Below are positions 57,776 to 64,000 of a stretch of DNA of 64,000 nucleotides, in pieces. The stretch lies in assembly GCA_948474755.1 (NCBI GenBank), contig CAOLHI010001137.1:124001-188000 (forward strand). Reading direction: 5' to 3'. Source of the DNA: Ctenosaura bakeri. Lineage: Eukaryota > Chordata > Lepidosauria > Squamata > Iguanidae. A program made the position numbers and the translations under genes. The notes beneath the pieces are model-generated. The model saw only the letters and a program-made list of their open reading frames with translations. It was not told the origin of the DNA and did not search any database. Positions within the stretch are counted from its first letter, which is position 1. Each line of letters begins with the position of its first letter.

Positions 57776-58259
57776 CACTGATGAGTCACAGTCACACAAT
57801 CTTACTTCATGAGCTCTTATCTTAAATACAGAACCTACAGGGAAGGAGTTAAAGAAATTGAGTGAAAATTATTTCCAAACATCACCAAGCTTGAAACCAG
57901 TCGAGGGAAAAGTTGAGTTTTCTCAAATTAAAGCCACCTTTTTGTCTATTTGATCTGCCTAGCAGTCATTCTCCAGAGCTAGCCCAAGGCATTTTGCTGT
58001 CTGGGGGAACTAAGACGACATCTCTCATCATTTCATGTACAGAAGCCAGATGGACAGGCAGTCAAATCATTCATGAGCATTAGTGATAGGATAGTGGCCT
58101 CCAGCACATCTGAGGTAGTTGAGCACAAGGAAAGGGGAGTCACAACAGCTCAATTATCCAATAGAAGGGAATATTTGGGCAGTTCAAGAGCAACTGGTAG
58201 AGTGTTCATGCTGCCACCAGCATCCATTGCCTGAGTGACCACCTCATGGTAGGACTAAT

Positions 58260-58436
58260 CTCAGTTCCACACTAGCCTGTTATAATGCTATGATTCCACT
58301 TTCAACATCCTATGGAATCCTGGGGTTTGCAGTTTTGGGAGGGGCCGGCAAGCCCCTCGAAACTGCAAACCCCAGGATTCCATCGGATGTTGAAAGTAGA
58401 ATCATAGCGCTACAATAGGCTAGTGCGGGAATGGCT
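58260..58436. mobile_element. Palindromic MITE, type B
   Basis: Inverted halves about the centre GGGAGGGGCCGGCAAGCCCC; right end TAGTGCGGGAATGGC. Confidence 0.9.
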
Positions 58437-58513
58437 TCACTTTCTTCAACTCTTCCTTCCACACCACTTTCAATGTGAAGCATTCACCCAGATCTCTAAT
58501 GCTGGTTCTCTAA

Positions 58514-58970
58514 GGCCATTTCTGCACTACACTGTTATAGAAGGAGCCCTGGTGGCGCAGTGGTTAAATGCCAGTACTGCAAGTCACAAACCACAAGGTT
58601 GTGAGTTCGATCCTGCTGGGCTCCAAGGTTGACTCAGCCTTCCATCCTTTCACAGGTCGGTAAAATGAGTACCCAGCTTGTTGGGGGCACGTATAGAAAT
58701 GTTTCGAAATACCTGCTATTTGTAAGTTGTTCGCCGCCTTGATCCATATGGAGAGGCGGGATACAAATAAATAAATAAATAAAAATAAAAAATAGTGCTA
58801 TTACTCCTCTTGCAACATCCTGTGGAATTCTGAGGTTTGTAATTTACTAAGGCCCAAGAGCTCTCTCGCTGAGGATTCTAAAGGCCCCTCCCTAAACTGC
58901 AAACCCCAGGATTCCATAGGATGTTTAAAGTGTAATAACAGCATTATAACAGTGTAGTGTGGATGTGGCC
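58514..58970. mobile_element. Palindromic MITE, type A, split by a Sauria SINE
   Basis: GGCCATTTCTGCACTACACT left end; the right part resumes at ATAGTGCTATTACTCC after the SINE and ends GTGTGGATGTGGCC. Confidence 0.88.
58543..58791 (+). mobile_element. Sauria SINE, nearly full length
   Basis: tRNA-like head with A box (GTGGCGCAGTGGTTAAATG) and B box (GGTTGTGAGTTCGATCC), then GGTCGGTAAAATGAGTACCC, TTGTTGGGGGCACGTATAG and an ATAAATAAAT tail. ATAG is present on both sides as part of the target duplication. Confidence 0.93.
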
Positions 58971-59009
58971 TTAGTCCTTGTACTCAACTATGGCTGACAT
59001 TTCCAGCCA

Positions 59010-59290
59010 GGTTGCTTTGGCACCCTCCTTATTCACTTTCTGCAGACAGGTTTCAACAGGCCTTGGATGACTGATTGGTCAAGACCTGTGTTGCCTCATC
59101 AATGTGCTAGATTCTACTGTTTTTGGTACTACTATGTACGGCTGTGCATTATGATGATTTATGTTTCAACTGGTTTTAGTTTTTTGATAATTTAATCACT
59201 TTCTTTTATATTTTGTGAATTTTTTACCCTGTGTTTTTTAATTTGTTACAAGCCTCCAAAAAAGACAGGATATAAATTATTGTTGTTTTT
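59010..59290 (+). mobile_element. L2-type LINE 3' end
   Basis: Ends in TTACAAGCCTCC, AGACAGGATATAAATTATTG, the plus-strand 3' terminus. Confidence 0.6.
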
Positions 59291-59820
59291 TTTACAGCAG
59301 CCAAGCCAAAATGATGGTGTGGCTGAAACCAACACACACACTTCCTCTGTTTACTTGCTTCCTTCCCCCATTTCCCCCAGGGGCTAACCAGTTAGCTATA
59401 GGGAGCAGGGACTTGTCCGTACTGGCACCCTTGTTGTAGAACACACTTCCCAGTGATAGTCAAAGCCCTCTGTCAAATTTAATATTTCATACACACATAC
59501 CACTTTATTTTCAAGGGCTTTTTGCTGTTTTATTGTCAGAATAATTTGCCGCAGGAGTTCCTTCCTGATTTGTGAGTTTTGAGGAAGGAAACCAGACATG
59601 ATGATGGGGACTGAAGATCAGAGCTCCAAAAGCAAACTTATATTGGTTTTATTGTTCTTGCTGTTTTGCTTTAAATTGATACACAGGGCTGATTTCTGAT
59701 CACAATGGTAATTCTGGTTTTTTTATATATCATTCCCTTAATCCGCTCCCCTAGCTCAAATTGTTTTTCTGAATATAACTAGCTATTCTAGGCAGGAGAG
59801 CTATATCTATAACATGCCTG

Positions 59821-60697
59821 TGTTGCTTCGGCCCAGGCCTACCCGGTGATAGCGCTAGATATCTGTTTTTGATATCAAAACCATTCGCCCTCCCTCTGCC
59901 ACCCTGCTCCACGTGTTTGCGAGGCCTCCGGACAAGCACGTAAACAGGCACAGCCGGTAATTGTTGGACATTCCATTCCCCACCCAGGAAGGCAGAACAG
60001 AGCCAATCCGTTGCTTCAGGGACCTCTCCTGCAAACATCCTTTTGCTTAAGCGCGACACTAACAAAGGTGCCCAGCTCTGAGCTGACAGTCTTACAAAGC
60101 CAAGCTAAGCACCTTGCATTTGCATACTGGCTACACTATTGTTGATTCTGCGCTAAGCCGATCATGTTAAACTTGACCTTTTCCAAAGCTTTGTCCTGCT
60201 CCAAACTCGCATTGTTCTCACCGAGTATGGCATGGCCTGCAGTCACAATTCACCCTATATAAACCCCCCGATTCCGAGACCACCTCGGATTGCTCCGGAC
60301 TTCCATTCCGCCTTGCTGCCGCTTTGTCTGGCGAGCTTCCCTCGGCCTCCATGCTGAGTTTCTTCCCTACCATCTTCAGCTTCTTCAGGACTACGAGAAA
60401 GGTGTTGTATCACCTATTTCCCCTGAAAATCCTTATTTCTAATTCTTCCATCAGCTGTGTGATTGTGGTGTCTTTACTGTTTGTTTGTCTTTTAATAAAA
60501 TATCATTTTTGCTATTTTAAAACCCATCTGACTGCTTGACTGACCTGATCCTGTAGACGCTGGGTTGCAAGATCCCTGCTAAGTCACCCTGCCTCTCGCT
60601 AGCTTTAGTGAGTGCTCCAGCTAATTTCCCCAAGTTGTGTTATTGTGTTTTGGTTATTTGGGCGCCCCTCCCAGGACCCCCAGAGAACAGGGTAACA
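59821..60697 (+). mobile_element. Solo LTR (877 bp), family 1, copy 1
   Basis: TGTTGC start, GGGTAACA end, TATATAAA at 60256-60263, AATAAA at 60495-60500. CCTG flanks both sides (59817-59820, 60698-60701). No viral genes next to it. Homologous to 62835-63694 along its length. Confidence 0.92.
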
Positions 60698-60924
60698 CCT
60701 GTCTCTTCACTGCAGGAGGCATAGCAGCAACTTCAGAAGCGGCTTGATTTCAGCGAGGAAAATGTTATTGGTGCTTGTGCTCTGATCAAAATCAGAGCCA
60801 CCCATGGCACTTTTTGAAAATGAACAGAAGCTACCGGAAAATGTTACCACACTTTCCCACATCAGTTCTCTTTTCATCATTCAGTTAATTAACTGTGCAG
60901 ATTACAACTAAAATTTGTTTCATT

Positions 60925-61140
60925 AGCTAACATTTATTTTCTGCTTTTCTTCTAGTGACCACAAGAAGACATATTTGGCTTTCATTTTCACAACAACCAT
61001 CTTGTGACGTAGGTTAAAGTAGGCTGAGACAGAGTGACTTTGTCCATGGTCACACTGAATTTCACGGTTCAGCAAATCCATGAACCTAGATTTCTCCTAA
61101 GCCCCAGTCCAATGCTCTAACGGCCACATAACTTTATTAT
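60925..61140 (-). mobile_element. MIR/CORE-type SINE, old
   Basis: CACAACAACCATCTTGTGAC, GTAGGCTGAGACAGAGTGAC and CCAATGCTCTAACGGCCAC, parallel to 26050-26285. Confidence 0.45.
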
Positions 61141-61224
61141 TTTTAATATATTTATTAATCACCAAATTTAGATACATAAAACAACACATAAGGGGATACA
61201 AGAAAACACACTGCAAATGGAACT

Positions 61225-62222
61225 ATGATTTTTATTTATTTAATCATTATCCCACCCTTATCCCATCTGGGACCCAAAGCAGCTTACCATATAAATTTAA
61301 AACAGAACAGCTAAAACAATATGAAGTACAGAAGTTAAAAAAGCATTAAACCATCAACTAAGAAAATAAAAATAATATTAATAATGACTATAATAATGAT
61401 TTTAGTAATATTTACATCTATCTCGCCTTCTTCCAAATTCAGGACTAAAAGTGGCTTACAACAAACTAAAAAGTACACAGTTAAAAAGTCACAAAATATA
61501 AAAATTAAGAAGAGATTAAACCATCAAAAAAATCAGATTAAAACATAAACTATTGAGCACACATAGACACATGCTCAACGATGAGGAAAACCCAGCATGT
61601 TGTTTAGTTGGGACATACCTTGTAAAATCTATCATCAAATGTCTATTGAAAGAGAAAAGTCCTTATTTGTCTCGAAAAAAAAGTAAGGAGGGTTCCAGTC
61701 TCACAGCTCTGGGAGGGGAGTTTAAGAGCCTGGGGGCAGCCACTGAGAAGGCCCTCTCCCATGTTCCCACCAGATATACCTGAGAGTGTGGTTGGACAGC
61801 CATTTCTACACTAACCTGTTATAGTCCTACGATTCCACTTTCAACATCCTATGGAACCCTGGGGTTTGCAGTTTCAGAGGGGCCGCTGGGCCCCTCTCGA
61901 AACTGCAAACCCCAGGATTCCATAGGATGTTGAAAGTGGAATCATAGAGCTATAACAGGCTAGTGTGGAAATGACCAATGAGAAGGGCCTTCCCAGCAGA
62001 TCTTAAAGCAAATGAAGGTTCATAAGGGACAATACAGTCCTCCAAATAACTTGGATGAGAGCTGCAGAGGGTGTTATAGGTCAAAACGAGCACTTTGAAT
62101 TGTGCCCAGAAATGGGCCAGCCACCAATGGAGTTATTGCAACAAGGGAATTGCGTGCATCCTCTATCCAGCCCAGGTTAGCAATCTGGTTGTAGCTGTTT
62201 GGACCAGCTAAAGCATCTAAGA
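61225..62222 (-). mobile_element. L2-type LINE 3' part, split by a MITE
   Basis: Two L2 3' ends follow each other (CCAAAGCAGCTTACCATA and AAAGTGGCTTACAACAAACT), then the RT C-terminal region (AAGGCCCTCTCCCATGTTCC) which resumes after the MITE with GAAGGGCCTTCCCAGCAGAT. Confidence 0.8.
61798..61976. mobile_element. Palindromic MITE, type B, inside L2
   Basis: GCCATTTCTACACTAACCTG and the inverted GCTAGTGTGGAAATGACC; centre GAGGGGCCGCTGGGCCCCTC. Confidence 0.92.
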
Positions 62223-62367
62223 TAGTGATTCTTAACCTTTTCTTTACCGAGGACCACCTGCAATATAATTTCTTGCTGCAGATTCCCAATGAACTCAGGA
62301 TTTAAATATTTAAATTTAGACTTAAATATTCAACTATTTATTTAAATATTCAAGTATCTATTTATTT

Positions 62368-62570
62368 ATTAAAGGCTTCTAGAGACTTAGGATTCAAATC
62401 CCTGCTCAGACACTGGGTGACCTTGGGCAGGTCACATCCTATCAGTCTCAGAGGAAGGCAAAGGTAAACCCCCGCTGAACAAATCTTGAAAAAAAACTGT
62501 GATAGGTTTACCTTAGGGTTGCTATAACTTAAAAGTGACTTGAACGCACACAACAATAAAGTGCCACTAA
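62368..62570 (+). mobile_element. Squam1-like SINE
   Basis: GGATTCAAATCCCTGCTCAG, GGTGACCTTGGGCAGGTCAC, and an AAGTGACTTGAACGCACACA tail on the plus strand. Confidence 0.8.
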
Positions 62571-62611
62571 CAGAAAGAGATCCTTTCTAACCATCATGTC
62601 TCTCCCCTTTG

Positions 62612-62768
62612 AAAACTGACTTATGGTGACCCTATCATGAGGGTTTTCTTAGCAAGATTTGTTGACTTTGCTGATCTGTACAACTGAGAGAATGTGACTT
62701 GCTTGAGGTCACCTAGTGGGTCTTCATGGCCAAGTGGGGATTCAAACTCTGGTCTCTGAAGTCATAGT
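62612..62768 (-). mobile_element. Squam1-like SINE, truncated
   Basis: ACTTATGGTGACCCTATCAT, GAATGTGACTTGCTTGAGG and GGGGATTCAAACTCTGGTCT on the minus strand. Confidence 0.75.
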
Positions 62769-62834
62769 TTGCAAACAAAGGAACAATTGCAGCACCCACC
62801 TCTTTTGCTGCATCCTTATTGCTGCTGGTGGTGG

Positions 62835-63694
62835 TGTTACTCCAGCTATGGCACTGTTGGTGAGGACCCCAGATATCATTTTGATACCAAACAATTCGAC
62901 CTTAGCTTGACCTTTTTCAGCCACCCCACTCCACGTGTTTGCAAGGTTCTCTGGACAAGCACGGATAGGGTGTGGCTGCTAATGGTTTTACACTCCAGAC
63001 CCTATTGAGGCCAGCAACTCAAGCCTCTCTCGTCGCTTCAGGGAACTTCCAACTTCAAACCTTACAATAGCGGCATGGCTCTCAGCCGAACCAGTCCTTT
63101 TAGACAGGACATTTACATACTGGCCAAACTATTGTCGTCGAGCGTTAAGCTCATCATGCAAACTTGACCTTTTCCAAATCCTTTGTCCAGCTCTAAACTC
63201 CTTTTGTTCTCACCTGGCATGCCAAGGCCGGTGGGCACAAACTTTCCTATAAAAACCCCTCATTTCCAAACAGTCTTCGGACTTCTTCGGATCACTTTGG
63301 ACTGCCATCCCGCCTTGCTGCTGGTCTGTCTAAGGAGCTCCCCTCAGCCAGCCACACTGAGCTTTCTTCCCCAGAACCCCATCTTTTTCTCCAGGACTAC
63401 GAGACCAGGTGTCGTATTGCCTTTCCCTAAAAGCCCCATTTCTGTTTCGAAGTTAGCTAGTGTGTGTGTTGTTTTATCTGCTGTTTATTTTTCAATAAAA
63501 CTGTCATTTTTGTTACTTTAAACTTGCTTGCCTGCTCTCTGACCTGAAGCCGCAGACATAGGGTTAAAGATCCTTGCTAAAGTTACCCTGCCTCTCGTTT
63601 AGCCAAGAGAGTGCTCAAGCTAAATTCCCCCAATTTGTGTTTTATTTGGCTATCTGGGCGCCCCTCCCAGGACCCCCCAACATACAGGGTAACA
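62835..63694 (+). mobile_element. Solo LTR (860 bp), family 1, copy 2
   Basis: TGTTAC start and GTAACA end, TATAAAAA at 63248-63255, AATAAA at 63494-63499, GTGG on both sides (62831-62834, 63695-63698). Shares CCACTCCACGTGTTTGC-type and GGGCGCCCCTCCCAGGACCC stretches with copy 1. Confidence 0.92.
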
Positions 63695-63971
63695 GTGGTG
63701 TCCAGCAGCAGGGCTTTGTGGACCCTCGTGATGCTCTGCAAACCCCCAGGTGTCACTCAACCCCAGGTTAAGAACCACTGTTCTAAAACACTATCTTCAA
63801 AACAATTTTAAAAATACCTGTTAATAATGGCACCCTAACTGTCAATATTATTTCATTAAGTAGCTGCATTTAAACTCCCATAAATTCACTGTCTGCAATC
63901 CCCCAGACCACAAATTTGGGCATGGTATATAAACCTGAAATTCTGGACAGCACTGCATGCATCTGATGAAC

Positions 63972-64000
63972 CACAGAATCACAGAGCTGGAAGTGATCAC
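63972..64000 (-). mobile_element. CR1 3' tip, cut by the window end
   Basis: CACAGAATCACAGAGCTGGA is the inverted CR1 terminus; the rest is outside. Confidence 0.7.

Larger units (their letters stand above)
62223..63780. mobile_element. hAT-type element with SINE core, split by SINEs and an LTR
   Basis: Ends TAGTGATTCTTAACC and GGTTAAGAACCACTG are inverted; ATCTAAGA and TTCTAAAA flanks are a possible 8-bp duplication. Related to 30534-30814. Confidence 0.6.
56506..64000 (-). other. Intron 1 (partial)
   Basis: Runs off the window. Contains a CR1 3' end, an hAT-like element, palindromic MITEs, a nearly complete Sauria SINE, L2 3' ends, two solo LTRs of one family and SINE copies inside a split hAT element. 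No exon-1-like coding sequence was recognised. The stretches 56506-57010, 57785-58255 and 59290-59815 are unclassified. Confidence 0.7.

Noticed and set aside
58543..58625. tRNA gene
   Set aside because: A and B boxes are present but there is no cloverleaf or anticodon arm; it is the head of a SINE.
59821..63694. Complete endogenous provirus between the two LTRs
   Set aside because: Each LTR has its own target duplication and no gag, pol or env remnants lie between.
1..64000. CRISPR array, phage, integron or other prokaryotic system
   Set aside because: No regularly spaced identical repeats or operon-like gene packing; the repeats are eukaryotic transposons and microsatellites.

Overview
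This window is vertebrate, almost certainly squamate reptile (lizard or snake), nuclear DNA. It combines tRNA-derived SINEs of the Sauria and Squam1 types, 5S-rRNA-derived SINEs, BovB/RTE, CR1, L2 and L1 LINE pieces, hAT and pogo/Tigger-like elements and solo LTRs. There are no prokaryotic operons, CRISPR arrays or long single-exon genes. The exact lizard lineage cannot be read from the sequence.

The one gene I can support is NADPH oxidase 4 (NOX4) on the minus strand. It is cut into nine internal coding exons spread over about 52 kb, 5' to 3' from right to left: 56505-56410, 44478-44368, 41032-40948, 38213-38121, 29073-28968, 27248-27168, 10998-10776, 7921-7754 and 4672-4610. Every exon has AG and GT borders on the minus strand, all phases join without a shift or stop (1026 bp, 342 codons), and the peptides follow mammalian NOX4 from the first membrane helix to the FAD-binding HPFTLT motif. 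The four haem-ligand histidines keep the family spacing (14 and 13 residues). The start exon should lie beyond 64000. The C-terminal exons with the NADPH site should lie left of position 1. The longest open frames are chance frames or transposon remnants, so the gene is easy to miss.

Layout: 1-4609 is the intron after the last visible exon, with MITE, L2, CR1 and SINE. 4.6-11 kb holds three exons with a Tigger-like element between them. 11-27 kb is one 16 kb intron with nested SINE/MITE structures, a 66-bp perfect inverted repeat, a CpG-rich minisatellite and a solo LTR. 27-29 kb has two exons around an hAT element that abuts a 5S SINE. 29-38 kb is an intron with a Tigger-in-MITE nest, a large fold-back and L2. 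38-44.5 kb has three exons with BovB and CR1. 44.5-56.4 kb is an intron with hAT, pogo-like, LTR, and CR1-in-L1 structures. 56.5-64 kb is the start of intron 1, with palindromic MITEs, a nearly full Sauria SINE and two related solo LTRs.

No new multi-gene system is visible. The most interesting material is splicing-related (overlapping donor sites, microsatellites next to two splice acceptors) and the transposon archaeology, especially MITE families that share one terminal motif.
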